Assembly: GCF_017591425.1 (NCBI RefSeq)
Contig: NW_024466459.1
Location: 1,736,001 to 1,800,000, forward strand
Source of the DNA: Ochotona curzoniae
Taxonomy: Eukaryota; Chordata; Mammalia; Lagomorpha; Ochotonidae
Direction of reading: 5' to 3'
DNA: 64,000 bases
In this document: in pieces, positions 51,240 through 62,426 of the stretch
How positions within the stretch are numbered: the first letter of the stretch is position 1
Layout of the letters: each line of letters begins with the position of its first letter
Notes under the pieces: generated by a model
The model's input: only the letters and a program-made list of their open reading frames with translations
What the model was told of the DNA's origin: nothing
Databases searched by the model: none
Translations under genes and position numbers: made by a program

Positions 51240-53860
51240 ACATGCAATGCCATCATAAGGGAGAACTGAGCAAAGGGGACATCCCTGTATTTAGCATTCA
51301 TGTGTGACCCTGTCGATATCGCAATGGAAACCCCTATTTCATAGAAAGTACACCCCTCCAGGTTATTCTGGACCTTAGCGCTGGATGCGTGGTCCCAAAG
51401 CTTATGTTGGATGCTGACTGTCCTAGGGGAGTTTCCAGTGGTCTGAAGTCCCGGCCACTGGACAGGGTGGGTAAGTCCTGGGCTCTGGCTGGTTCCAGGA
51501 GGCATGACTGAGACCCACCTTCCTAAAATGAGAAGAGAAGCTGGGCTGAATTGCTCTGGGACACCATCCTGTCTTTCCCCTTGGGGCCAGGCTTTCCTGG
51601 ACCTATGGGTCAGGGTGTGCAAGGGGAAGCATGAGTCTTCCCTGCAGCTACTGAAGACTCCTAGGAAATTAGGAAATCTCCAAGGACGTCCTGCAGGAAG
51701 GCACGTCCACAAGGGGAGGCAAACAGGCCGGTGCTGCCCTGAAGAGCCCTGGCTATTCCTAGAGGCACAGGGCAGTTCTCGTCATTATTCCTGCTCTCAA
51801 ATGCAGGGTTCCCCTCTTGGGGTTATTTTTAGGCCAGTTTCATTCAAAAATGAGTTTTCCACAACCTCCTGACCAGTGAAATGGATGGACTGATGACACT
51901 CCTCTCTCCTCCACAGGCTTCAGCCAGGAGAGGGGGTCCCTCCAGTCAACTCACACACAGCCAGAGGGGACATCATGGCCCTGGCGCATCCTTCACCTCT
52001 TCCAGGATCCCCCCTCTGAGGACTTGGCCTGGGTGACTGAGAACCTGGCACAGGTTTATGGGGGTGCCCAGCCCTGGTGCTCTGGCTCAGGCACTGAGCC
52101 CTGAAGGGCCTTGCTGTGGCACAGCAGCCCCCAGGAAGGTCCACTCCTAACAGCCTCGGAGAGACACAGGGCTGGGCCCTGCGGCTGGGGCAGGTGAGGC
52201 GGCAGCTGAGATCTCTACCCTCAAGCTTCAACCTCCAAGTGGGCTCAGGTCTTGCTCACACAAGGGAACCTGGAGCTTCACCACACGCCACTTGGGCTGC
52301 CTACAGTCCCTGTTAAACCCAGGCTGGCCAAACCACAGGAAGGGGAAAGCAGGGCTCATTGTTCTCATCCCCACATTGTTCTACAGCCTGGAGGCCCCAG
52401 AATCCCCCGGGGGACTCCACCACCATTGTTTTTCACAAGCCTGGGCTCTTCAGGTGCGAGTGGCCTGGACTTGGGGGTTTGGCATCTCTGCAGCCGGAAA
52501 GCGGAAGGAACTCGTGGATCTACGGTGTGTGTGCTGTCAGCAACAATGCAGAGTCCCCCGGCCACCGGCGGCCCCGTTTCCCCAGCCACAGAGCCCCAGG
52601 AAGTGGGGGACAGTCCGCAGCAGGAGTTTCCCCTTGGCCTGGCTTCCAGCCAGTACTCCTGGCCCCAGAGCATCCAAGATGCCTCCGGCACACGCAGGAG
52701 GAAAACAAATGCCAGAATTCTCCAGAGACCCTGAGTGGCCACAAGCAGCCCTCTCCCCCACCCCGCCCCCAGCACCCACCATCTGCACTGTTTCGTGTCT
52801 TGTGACGCTCCCTCCCCACTACTGGGTCCCCTTGGTGAGCCCAGAATGTGCTTGTCACAGGCCACCGTCCAATGGGAGAACGTCCCGGGAATGGGGGGGT
52901 TCTCAGGGTTGTGTGGCCTGGCAGGGCCTGGCCTGGACGTCACACCTACCTGGGGGTGAGGGTGGGTGTTAACCCACCCGTGGGAGGTGCGGGCAGACGG
53001 CAGTCACTAAGGTAGCGGCTTTCTCCTGAGGCAGGAGCCATCTCGCCCCAGGTGCCTGGATTCGGGAGAGATGATGACTTCCTGCCAGGCTGTTTCCCAG
53101 AAGCCTCAGAGGCATCACTCCTGTAGTGACGTCATGGCCTTCACACCTGCCCCGGCAGCCAGGGGACCACGTGGTGTCCTTGCAACCTGAGGGCTGCCTA
53201 CTTTGTGCCTTGCTGCCTAGCTGGTCCACGGTTGGGTAACCCGCTCTGAGGACACCAAGACTGGAAAATAACCCACATACCTGCCACCCAGAGGGCCTCA
53301 GGCAGCACACGGTGGACTTCTCTGAGCACAGCCAGGCCTCTCCGTGGTGGTTTCGCCAAGGGTAGGGGGTGGAGGGGAATGAAACCAAATCATTTATGCA
53401 AATACTTGGTCTTAAGCGCAGTCACTGGAGTCGCTGTCCACAGGCTGGTCCTCCTTTCGCAAGCACCACCTGCTGTGATGGTAACAGGAAGCCGGGGGCG
53501 AGGCCACCCGGAGCACCCACCGGCTGCTGCCAATGGGCAAGGGGGAGCTTTGGGAGTGACGGGGAAGGATCCCAGACTGGACTGTAGTGATGGTGGCCCC
53601 ATTCGAGATATTTACAAAAGAGAATTCCCAACTTTCACAAAGGAGACCTGAATTTCAGAGAAGTCTCAAACAGTATGTTTTGGTCTAGTACCTCTCAGAC
53701 CTGTCTCACAGAGCATCCTTCTCCGACAAAAACATTTACTGTTTATCTGAAATTCGCATTGAACCGCACCTGCTGGGATGTATGTGGCAGTCCTAACTAG
53801 GTCGCTGAATGATGTGCCTCTAATAGCTACATGGTAGGGTGGGTAAAGATGTTAAATTCA
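51240..53860. other. GC-rich, repeat-poor intergenic block
   Basis: The longest stretch of the intergenic region free of obvious SINEs. Open frames of 150-226 codons overlap on both strands between 52252 and 52972, as happens by chance in GC-rich DNA. None shows a domain, signal peptide or splice pattern I recognise. A perfect CRE is at 53127. It could be a regulatory or non-coding transcript region, which the sequence alone does not show. Confidence 0.45.
53127..53134. promoter_or_regulatory. Perfect CRE palindrome, intergenic
   Basis: TGACGTCA within the GC-rich, repeat-poor block between PECAM1 and MILR1. The CpG has been retained, which is notable in a methylated genome but not proof of function. 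Confidence 0.4.
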
Positions 53861-53867
53861 TCACAGT

Positions 53868-54135
53868 GCCTGGAAGGAGACAGTGAGAAGGAGATCTTTT
53901 ATCTGCTGGTTCACACCCCAAATGGATGCAGTGGTCAGGGTTGGGCCAGGCCAAAGCTGGCAGCCTGGAACTCCATCTGCAGGCTGGGTGCCAGAGGTGT
54001 AAGCAACTAGAACCGTCTTTCACTACATTGCCCATGAACATCATCAGGGAGCTAGATCAGAAGTGGAACACAGCTGGGACTCGAACTGGCACCTATATGG
54101 GATGGCAGCATTGCAGGTGGCAGCTTAAGCAACCC
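53868..54135 (-). mobile_element. SINE, reverse
   Basis: 'GAAGGAGATCTTTTATCTGC', 'AGCTGGGACTCGAACTGGCA' and 'GGTGGCAGCTTAAGCAACCC'. Confidence 0.7.
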
Positions 54136-54158
54136 CAAATATGTTGTTTAAACAAGAA

Positions 54159-54159
<1 letters not shown>

Positions 54160-54204
<45 letters not shown>
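54160..54204. repeat. (TG)n(TA)n microsatellite
   Basis: Compound tract of about 6 TG followed by about 16 TA units. Confidence 0.95.
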
Positions 54205-54208
<4 letters not shown>

Positions 54209-54387
54209 ATTCCTTTTTATAGACTCCCCCCACAGTCCTACCTCATTCTCACCTTGGCCAAAATACAATGACAAAACCCACCCCCTCCAGCCCAGGAAGT
54301 AAAAAGTTGCCCAAGGAGAAGTAGTCTAATTAATTAGCTATCACCTTAGCTTCGTTTCTCTGAAGTAGGACCTGGCAGAGGACAACA

Positions 54388-54497
54388 TGCTTTCCCAGGC
54401 CATAAGCAGGGAGCTGGATGGGAAGTGGAGCTGCCAGGATTAGAAACGGCGCATTCAAGGCAAGGACTTCAATTGCTACGTTATCGTGCCAGGCCCT
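54388..54497 (-). mobile_element. CSINE head fragment, reverse
   Basis: 'CTTTCCCAGGCCATAAGCAG' to 'GTTATCGTGCCAGGCCC'. It is followed at 54500-54590 by a forward SINE scrap (GGCAGAGGTTTTTGACTTCA, GGCCATTGCAGCAATTTGG). Confidence 0.75.
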
Positions 54498-54590
54498 GCA
54501 CCTGCTTTAGATACCTGGCAGAGGTTTTTGACTTCAGATCAGCTGAGCTCCGGCCATTGCAGCAATTTGGGGAATCATCTTTCTAGAATA

Positions 54591-55750
54591 AATATGTTCT
54601 GGTTTTCAGTAAATTGCTTGCTAGTAGGTCTGGCTCAGAAGAACCCAGGTACCAAATTATGACCAACTACCAAAATCATAATTAGTCCTTCAGATTCACC
54701 CCATCTGAGGTCATGTCTTAGAGATTAATTGAATGAAGTGTTGGATGTTTATATGATTAAACTTTTCCTTTTTCTGAATAGCAGCAATGAAGTGGCTCCT
54801 AGTGGATGCAGCAACACACACTGAGCAAACACGAGTGAGGTGAACTGGCGCTTGTAGGGCAGCGGGTGGCTCACCCAGGTCCTAGAAGGTTGGTGCAGCT
54901 ACAGCAACTCCCACGGGCACATGGCTGGTCAGGAGCACAACTGGGCTTCCACTCCAGGGCCCATCTGCAATTCCTCCAAGTTTTTGGATAAAGTTAGATG
55001 CATCCAGCAAGATTGTCCTCATCTCTTGGAAACACTGATTCATCAAACATGCCCACAAATACAAAACAGGAAAGATCATGAACGGCTTAGCAAATGCCAT
55101 TTTGAGTGAAGTCTTCCCAGTGGTGAAATTTATGAAATAAAAACAGTGGGGAGGGTTTGGCCAGAAGGTGCAAAGCCCAGGCTGGTGAAGATGACACCCC
55201 AAGCAACAGACCTCGTCTCCGGCAAAGAAAGCAACGCATTCCCCAGCCCCAGTCGTTGCCAGAATCTCATTTCATTGGCTCTTCCCCCATTGGCTTAAAA
55301 TAGTGGAGTGTCTCTGAAGGGAACTTTAAAATTGTTTGACTTCAAGTGACTCAAAGGAAAATAAACAAAATTAGAGGCACCGAACAGAGACCTTGCGTTT
55401 TCTTTCCCTGCCCCTTGGAATCCACAGCAACTTGACAATGGCGCCATCTAATGGAAGATGAGCTTAGCTGAGAAACAGTTTCAAAAATATCTGCTCCAGC
55501 TTCTATTTTTTTAAAATCAACTTTGAACATTCTCCTTGCCTATTCCACTTTATCTATCTATCTATTTTTCTATCCATAAAATACATAATATAAAAATGAC
55601 ATTAACAGTATATAAAGAATGAAGCACAAGCTGTGAAACAGTGGCTTAAGGCTGAAGCTTGGACCTCCTTACCCCCAAGCCATATCAAGTGCCTTGTACT
55701 CAGTGCACAAATAAATGCATATATGTTTATGTGCATATGTAGCTTTGTAA
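54591..55750. other. Intergenic, largely unique
   Basis: No gene recognised. A TATC run is near 55552-55575. Confidence 0.55.
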
Positions 55751-55754
55751 ATAA

Positions 55755-55920
55755 ATAAGCTGTAGCTAGCACCAGGAACAATCTGCTGGTTCTTGGCTTT
55801 GAATCAGCTCAGCTCTGCTGCCATTTGGGGAGTGAGCCAGCAGACGGAAGACCTTTCTCTCTATGTGTCTCTTTCTCTCCGTTAATCTGCCTTTCAAATA
55901 AAAATAGATCTTAAAAACAA
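55755..55920 (+). mobile_element. SINE 3' half
   Basis: 'CTGCTGGTTCTTGGCTTTGA', 'GGGGAGTGAGCCAGCAGACG' and 'CTGCCTTTCAAATAAAAATA'. Confidence 0.75.
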
Positions 55921-56204
55921 ACGTTAAAAAGTAAGTAAATAAGCTAATGTCATGTATCTTTTGCCACACGTGCTTTTTTAACCTGTTGCCCACCATGAAC
56001 ATATTTCCATTGCAAAATTCACATGTAGAGACCCATCCCGTGTCCTGTAATAGCTCCAAAATATCTTACTGCATGTGGGGTTCCTTTCAGATTAAGAATG
56101 CTCTAAAATTAGATTCTGGTGATCACATAGCTTTGCAAATATACTAGAAACTGCTTAATTGTATGCTTGAAATGAATGACTTGCACAGCATACAGATTAT
56201 ATTT

Positions 56205-56515
56205 CCTTTTTTAAAAATGTATATGTATTTATATTGGAAAGGCAGGTTTACGGAGAGAAGGAGAGACAGAAAGATCTTCCATCCACTTGTTCACTCCCCA
56301 AGTGGTTCCACAGCCAGAGCTAATCAATCCAAAGTGAAGAGCCAGGAGCTTCTACCAGGTCTCCCACATGGATGCAGGGTCCCAAGGCTTTGGGCCATCC
56401 TCCCCTGCTTTCCCAGGCCACAAAGAGGGAACTGGATGGGAAGTGGAGCGGCTGGGACAGGAACCAGTGCCCATATGAGATGTGAACACTTGGAGGTAGA
56501 AAATTAACCACTTGA
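56205..56515 (-). mobile_element. SINE, reverse
   Basis: TTATATTGGAAAGGCAGG, 'TTCACTCCCCAAGTGGTTCC', 'GGGAACTGGATGGGAAGTGG'. Confidence 0.8.
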
Positions 56516-56849
56516 AACAACACACGAGCCACTTAAAATATACATTATGTGTGTGTGTGTATACATTTAACACCACTCAGAATTGATTTGTTTAGATTTT
56601 GTAACTAAACCCTTATTTCGTATGATCTGATCTGAATTGCAAAGACCCTGTTTCCACACTTGCTTTTAGCCTAAGGCCAAGAAGCAGTAAGATACTATTT
56701 CCAAGTTGTACTTTATAATTCCAAATTGACATGAAGAGGGCGCTGTTTGCCTGAGTACAAAACCTGTGGGGACAAATATGAAAACAGTGAGTCGCAACCA
56801 AGAACATTTCCCACTGTAGTGCCCAGACACAGTCTACAATGTCTTGTCT

Positions 56850-57110
56850 GTGTGCTTATTAGAGAGGCAGAATGACCGGGGGAAGGGAGGTAGCAGGGAG
56901 AGAGGGGAGAGAGAGGATTGAAAGAGTCCTAGTCTCGAGTGTGATAGGGAGGGACCTCGGCATCTGAGCCATCATCTGCTGTCTCCTACGGTACATATTA
57001 ACAGGAAGTGGGATCAGAAGTGGAAGTAGAACTCAAATCAGTTACCCTGATATACAACATGAGCTACCCAAATGGAGGCTTAACCTACTGTGCCACGACA
57101 CCCTGCATGA
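56850..57110 (-). mobile_element. Diverged SINE, reverse
   Basis: 'TATTAGAGAGGCAGAATGAC', 'CATCTGAGCCATCATCTGCT', 'CTTAACCTACTGTGCCACGA'. Confidence 0.65.
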
Positions 57111-57169
57111 TACATTACAAAGTAAATATAAAATTAGTTTCTATCTCTGGAATGCAAGTCCATTTGATT

Positions 57170-57455
57170 CTTTTTTTTTAAGATTTTTTTTTTTTTCAGA
57201 TTTTACAAAGAGAAGGATATACAGAGAGAAAGATCTTCCATCCACTGATTCACTCCCCAAATAGCTGCAATGACTGGAGCTGAACCGATCCGAAGCCAGG
57301 AGCCAGGAGCCTCATCTGGCTCTCCCACATAGGTGCAGCGTCCCAAGGCTTTGGGCCATCCTTGACTGTTCTCCCAGGCCACAAACAGGGAGCTGAATGG
57401 GAAATGGAGCAGCTGCGTCATGAAACAGCGCCCGTATGGGATCCCAGCACATTAT
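57170..57455 (-). mobile_element. CSINE, reverse
   Basis: T-rich head, AGAGAGAAAGATCTTCCATC, 'CACAAACAGGGAGCTGAATG', 'CCCGTATGGGATCCCAGCAC'. Confidence 0.82.
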
Positions 57456-57464
57456 TATTTTTTA

Positions 57465-57662
57465 ATTTTTTTCTTTAAAGATATTTATTTGAAAGTCAGA
57501 GCATAAGAGAGATTCCGCAGCTGAAGCCTGGAACTCCTTGTGGGTAGTTGAGGCCATCCTATGGTATTTTTCAAAGGGCATGAACAGGAAACTGGATCAA
57601 ACCAACTCTCACACAGGATGCCAGCATCACAGGTGAGTTAACATGCTGCGCCACAACATGGG
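57465..57662 (-). mobile_element. SINE fragment, reverse
   Basis: AAAGATATTTATTTGAAAGTC and 'AGTTAACATGCTGCGCCACA'. The middle is deleted. Confidence 0.65.
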
Positions 57663-57741
57663 TAATTTTACCCTCAAAATTGGATCCAAAAAGCAAAGAA
57701 TGTTTTAAAAATTCCTTCAGAATTTTTTTTTTACCTAAAGG

Positions 57742-58076
57742 GGCTGCCCAACATGATAGCCTAGTGGCTAAATCCTCGCCTTACATCTACCGAAATCCCA
57801 TATGGATGCCAGTTTGTACCCCACCTGCTCCACTTCCCATCCATCTCCCTGCTTGTGGCCTGGGAAAGCAGTCGAGGACAGCCCAAAGCTTGGGAACCTG
57901 CACTCATGTGGGAGACCTGGAAGAGGTTCCTGGTTCCTGGCTCTGGATCGGCACAGCACCAGCCGTTGTGGTCATTTGGGGAGTGAATCATCAGATGGAA
58001 GATCTTCCTCTCTGTCTCTTCTCCTCTCTTTATATCTGACTTTGTAATAAAAATAATAAATACATCTTTTAAAAAA
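57742..58076 (+). mobile_element. CSINE
   Basis: Head 'GGCTGCCCAACATGATAGCC', body 'CTTGTGGCCTGGGAAAGCAG', tail AATAAAAATAATAAATACATC. Confidence 0.88.
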
Positions 58077-58915
58077 ATCTGCAAAAACAAACCCAATGCA
58101 GGTGAGGGTGTCTACAAAGCTAAGCGTGCCAAAAGGTGCTTCGCGAGATTTAAAACCTAAAGCCGAGGTACCACATAATCACATTGCCAACAAGGCGGGT
58201 AATACTATTAAGACACCCTTAACACTATCAAAACATTATTAACACGCCTAAGAATCCCCTTAAGGGTTCTACTGCTCAGGAGCTTGACGGAGGACATGTG
58301 GTTACTTTAACTGAGGATGTGATTAGAGATGTGGGTAGCACTATCCACTTGATTAACTTTTTATTTGCCACCATTCAGCACGTCCACAGGAAAGATGAAG
58401 TAATCTCTGGCTATTTTAGGACTTGAGCAACGGGAGGCTGTTGAGTGTGGTAGATTGAGGACTAGGTGAAGTTGGGGAACTGCTGAGGGACTCGTAACCA
58501 TGTTAGTTGTCATTGGAAAGAAGGTGAAACCTGTTAGGAATATATATCCTTCATGACTGACATTCTAACAGAGATGTCAGTACTTGCGGATTTACAATGC
58601 GAGACTGGTGAATCAAAGAATATGATAACCTGTTTGTAACAACACCAAATAAAGTATCAATTTCAAGAGAAAAACTATGACATTTTTAAAGTACATTATG
58701 ACATGCAAATGCATTTGCTACTGGGGAGCAGAAGTCAAAGTAAATGAACTCCAAAGTCATCTAAACTTTTTGAATCCTAATGCTTCACTAACTGGCGAAT
58801 ATTGAAGGCCAATGAAAGGATAAATAAAATTAAACTGATGAGTTACATGATTTTTATTTTCTAGAAATATTATGGAATGGAAATACCACCTCTACAACAT
58901 TTTATTATTTTATTT
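58077..58915. other. Unassigned sequence between SINEs
   Basis: About 0.8 kb without a recognised repeat. It contains an AATAAA (58648) after a moderately GC-balanced 0.55 kb. I considered a decayed retrocopy but could not identify a parent gene. Confidence 0.35.
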
Positions 58916-59565
58916 TTTTTAAGATTTATTTATTTGGGGGTCAAACCAATGGCTCAACAGTTTATTCCTCTACTTGATACTGCCAACATCTCATATGGGC
59001 ACTGGTTCCTGTTCCATTTGCTCTACTTTCCATCCAGCACCCTGCTTATGGCTTGAGAAAGTAGCAGAGGATGGCCCAAGCCCTTGGGACTCTGAACCTA
59101 CATGGGAGAACCAGAAGAAGCTCCTGGCTCCCAGCCAGCCCAGATATGGCCACTAAGACCATTGGGAAATGAACCAGTGGATAGAAGATCTTTCTCTCTG
59201 CTTCTCCTTCTTTCTGTAAATGTGACTTTGTTTTTATTTATTTATTTTTAAAGATTTGTTTATTTTTATTGGAAAGGCAGATATACAGAAAGAAGGAGAG
59301 ACAGAAAGACAGAGCTTCCATGCACTGGTTCACTCCCCAAGTGGCTGCAATGGCCAGAGCTGAGCATATCTGAAGCCAGGAACCAAGAGCTTCTTCTAGG
59401 TCTCACAAGTGGGTGCAGGGTCCCAAGGTTTTGAGCCATCCTATAGTGTTTTTTCAGGCCACAGTCAGAGAACTGGATGGTAAATAGAATAGCTGGGATA
59501 CGAACCGGTGCTCATACAGGATCCCAGAGATGCAAGGCATATAACACTTGGCCTCTTCAAAATAT
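58916..59565 (-). mobile_element. CSINE, reverse, split by a forward SINE
   Basis: TTTTTTTTAAGATTTATTTATTT at 58914-58936 is the outer tail. The body resumes at about 59250 (AAAGATTTGTTTATTTTTATTGG) and ends near 59560. It has the same architecture as the pair at 43.4 kb. Confidence 0.85.
58937..59233 (+). mobile_element. SINE nested in the reverse CSINE
   Basis: 'GGGGGTCAAACCAATGGCTC', 'GCTTATGGCTTGAGAAAGTA', 'CTGTAAATGTGACTTTG'. AAGATTTATTTATTT-like sequence flanks both sides. Confidence 0.82.
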
Positions 59566-59576
59566 TTGTGGAGGGC

Positions 59577-60022
59577 CTGGTGCGTGGCTTAGTGGCAAAA
59601 TCCTCACCTTGCAACCACCCGGATCCCATATGGGCACTGGTTGATATCCAGCTGTCCCTCTTCCCCCCCAGCTTCATGACTGCGGTCTGGGAAAGCAGTG
59701 GAAAATGGCTCAAAGCCTTGGGACCCTGCATCCATGTGGGGGACCCAGAAGAAGCTCCTGGCTCCTGGCTTTGGATCAGCTCAGCTCCTTGCCACCCAAA
59801 GGACCTGCTGTGGTCTGGGAAACAGCAGAGGATAGCCCAAAGGCTTGGGACCCTGAACCTGTGTGAGAAACCAGGAAGAAGCTCCTGGATCCTGGCTTTG
59901 GGAGGGCTCAACTCTAGCATTGTGGTTGTTTGAGGAGTGAACCAACAGATAGAAGATCTTTCCCTCTGTCTCTCCTTTTCTCTGCAAATTTTCCTTCCCA
60001 ATAAAAATAAATAAATCTCTTA
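59577..60022 (+). mobile_element. CSINE with an internal duplication
   Basis: The head 'GGCCTGGTGCGTGGCTTAGT' and the AATAAAAATAAATAAATCTC tail are normal, but the element is about 445 bp rather than about 325. The block from 'CTG(C)GGTCTGGGAAA' to 'AAGCTCCTGG.TCCTGGCTTT' occurs twice, at about 59681-59772 and 59807-59902. Confidence 0.85.
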
Positions 60023-60039
60023 GGAAGATTGTTTTAAAA

Positions 60040-60362
60040 GATTGCTTTAAAAAATAGATTTTTTTTATTTGAAAGAAGAGAGATGTCCTTTTTATTCGAT
60101 TTGATCTTCCATTTGCTGGTTCACTTCCCAATGGCCCCAATAGCTGGAGCTAAGCTGATTTGAAGCTAGGAGCTAGGAACTTGTGAGTCACCTACGTGGG
60201 CATAGGGGCCCAAGGATTTCAGTCATCCTCCACTGCTTTCCCAGGTTAAAAGCAAGGAGCTGGATGGGAAGTGGAGTAGTTGGGATAAGAAGCAGTGCCC
60301 ATAAGGGATGTTGGCATTGCTTGGTGGAGGATTAGCCTGTTGAACCATCATACATCCCCGAT
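60040..60362 (-). mobile_element. SINE, reverse
   Basis: T-rich head, 'TTGATCTTCCATTTGCTGGT', 'AGCAAGGAGCTGGATGGGAA'. Confidence 0.75.
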
Positions 60363-60371
60363 AAATTCACT

Positions 60372-60700
60372 TTTTAAAAGATTTATTTCTTAATTTAATT
60401 TGAAAGGCATATTTACAGAGAAAAGGAGAGACAGAGATCTTTCATTTGCTGGTTCCTTCCTCCAAATGGTGCAACAGTGGGAGCTGCGCCAGTCCAAAGC
60501 CAGGAGTCAGTAGTTTCTTCTGGGTCTTCCACAAGGATGTGGGACCCAAAGACTTGGGGCATCTTTCACTGCTCTTCCATTAGGCACCTGAGCAGGGAGC
60601 TGGATTGCAAGTGGAGTTGCCAGAATGCAAACCCATTTCTGTGGCCATATGGGTGTATGTTCACTTACGCTAGTCAATATTTGCTTCCAAAGACTAAGCC
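60372..60700 (-). mobile_element. SINE, reverse
   Basis: AAAAGATTTATTTCTTAATT, 'GAAAAGGAGAGACAGAGATC', 'GAGCAGGGAGCTGGATTGCA'. Confidence 0.75.
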
Positions 60701-60708
60701 AATCTTCT

Positions 60709-61959
60709 TTTTTTTTCATTTTTTATTATATTTTTGACAATCTTTACATAGTTAATTAGGGTAAAAAGTTCCAAGGGCTATAGGGAAGTGGGTAAGACTA
60801 TTATTTCTATATTGTTTCCTTCATGTATCGGAGGTAAAGAGGGATATTGAGGGAGAAGCCCCACCCAGTTTCCCACCCACCCCAGGTCCCAGATGTGGGG
60901 CATGCTCTGAGATACTTGCTCAAGTGGTTTTGATAGTTCACCAGTTATGAATCACTGCCAATCTCGCCACTCCACGCACGATGAGGTCGTTGAAGAATCT
61001 ACTGATTGACGTAGTCCATCATAGAGTCTCCATTTGCCCAGTATTTTGCTGCCAACATATAGCTGAGGTGGTTGCTTGATTTGTTCTGTCTTCTGTCTTT
61101 TCTTGATTAGGGTTCTGAGTCCAGCATTGGAGCTACTTTACCCAGCTTGTCTGACCCCCAGATCTGGACCACATGTACACCAGCAGGAGCTGTGACACAC
61201 CAGGGCAGTTTCCCAAGTTCCTCCACTTGATCCACTCCCAGACCCAGTTCTCATACATGCCAATGGGTTTTAGGCCAGTGCCCAGCACAGTCTGGCCTTC
61301 CATTTGGCCATGTATGAGCTGGTGAGTGTTGCAGCCCGGCCCATCCCCACCCTATTCACGATGCACATTCAGGTGCTGCTGCCTTGAGCAGTCTAGACTG
61401 TTGCGGGTTGCTTTAGCTGTGATTGATGGCAGGCTCCTTGGTCACACCTAGCTTAGTCTACCACCACACCAACTCTTGAGCTAACCAGTGGGGCTAGGAT
61501 TTCCACAGGGTCTGGCCCACACATCCCCCACAGAATCTACCCCCGGATATGGTTCTCAAGTGCTGGTTAATGTCATGGCCCTGCCTAATGTGACCTGTCT
61601 CCTGATCCATCATCATGTCAGGTAATAGGATAGCCTGCTGGACAAGCCCGGAGCCATAGCCCCTGCATGAATTGGTGCTCGGTGCTCAGCATTGTTCAGT
61701 GATTACAAGTTCTTCAAAGGAGGAGTTACTGTCATTGGGAATCTTTAGGATTGATTCACATCCCAGAAGCACAGTGGGTTCAACCTGGAGCTACCTAAGC
61801 AGTGATTCACAGAGCCCAAATCCCAGACTCCCCAGCCTGACGGCCAGCAGGCGGAGCCTGGCACCAAATGGCACACTGGCCACCCGGGGACAGCTCACCA
61901 TGTGCACGCAGTGGCTGGTGTCTGGGATCCGGGCATGAGATGCCCCATCCTGAGACCCT
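60709..61959 (-). mobile_element. Unclassified 1.25 kb retroposed element, poly(A) and 11 bp TSD
   Basis: GCCAATCTTCT occurs at 60698-60708 and again at 61960-61970, exactly flanking the insert. Next to the left copy is a T run, so the element is on the minus strand, with a poly(A) and an AATAAA just inside it (TTTATT at 60721-60726 on the plus strand). The minus-strand sequence has no long open frame, and I recognise neither LINE-1 nor SINE motifs in it. It is either a 5'-truncated member of an unrecognised non-LTR family or a retrocopy of a non-coding transcript. Confidence 0.8.
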
Positions 61960-61970
61960 GCCAATCTTCT

Positions 61971-62286
61971 ATTGAAGTCCTTTTGATGTAGATTGAGTCG
62001 AGAGAGAGAGATGATCACAATGGCGGTAGAACGGTAAGTGTTTTGTCTTTCTCATCATCCACACTGCTAGCCGTCCTGAGTGAGGGGCAACGTGCCACAC
62101 CCCCTTCCTGTGAGAACGCATGGAAGAGTAGAGCTTTAAACCAACAGGATATTAAGCAACGTTTATTCCAACCCTCTGAGGTTCTTTGCTCAGGAAAGAG
62201 GAAGAGGAAGTTCTCTTGGTGACTCACCACTCTCAGATGTGCCTTCCAACATGCTCCCGGCCACCATATTCCATTCACTCCGGAGA
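61971..62286 (+). promoter_or_regulatory. MILR1 upstream region and 5' UTR
   Basis: The 316 bp before the MILR1 ATG is free of recognisable SINEs and separated from the 61 kb retroposon by nothing else. No clear TATA box is seen. The transcription start is not determinable from sequence. CTCAGGAAAGAGGAAG (62190-62205) contains an ETS/PU.1-like purine-rich GAGGAAG core, plausible for a myeloid/mast-cell promoter. Confidence 0.35.
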
Positions 62287-62341
62287 ATGTGGGGCCATGT
62301 GAACAACCTGCTCGTTTGGGGCATTTTCTCCTCTGTTACAT
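62287..62341 (+). CDS. MILR1: MILR1 (Allergin-1) exon 1, signal peptide
   Basis: This encodes MWGHVNNLLVWGIFSSVT, aligning with human MILR1 MWSHLSKLLFWSIFSSVT (12 of 18 residues identical). It is a short hydrophobic signal peptide. ATG context AGAATGT; phase-1 end at a GTAAGT donor. MILR1 is an Ig-like inhibitory receptor of mast cells that dampens FcERI signalling through ITIMs (family knowledge). Its position upstream of and divergent from PECAM1 agrees with human synteny. Confidence 0.9.
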
Positions 62342-62426
62342 GTAAGTGCTTACCATTCTAAGGTCGAACCTGCAAACTCATAAATCTATGTGGAAAGAGC
62401 TTTCTCATGTTCTTTTTCTCTTTCAG

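Noticed and set aside
52252..52972. Open frames up to 226 codons on the plus strand and 192 on the minus strand
   Set aside because: They overlap each other in several frames, start and stop without splice or promoter context, show Pro/Ser/Gly-rich low-information composition and no domain. This is the pattern of GC-rich DNA with few stop codons.
58077..58460. Possible decayed histone H4-like retrocopy (GTGCTTCGCGA..., later VIRD-like codons)
   Set aside because: The matches are short, out of register and separated by non-matching sequence. Not enough to name a parent gene.
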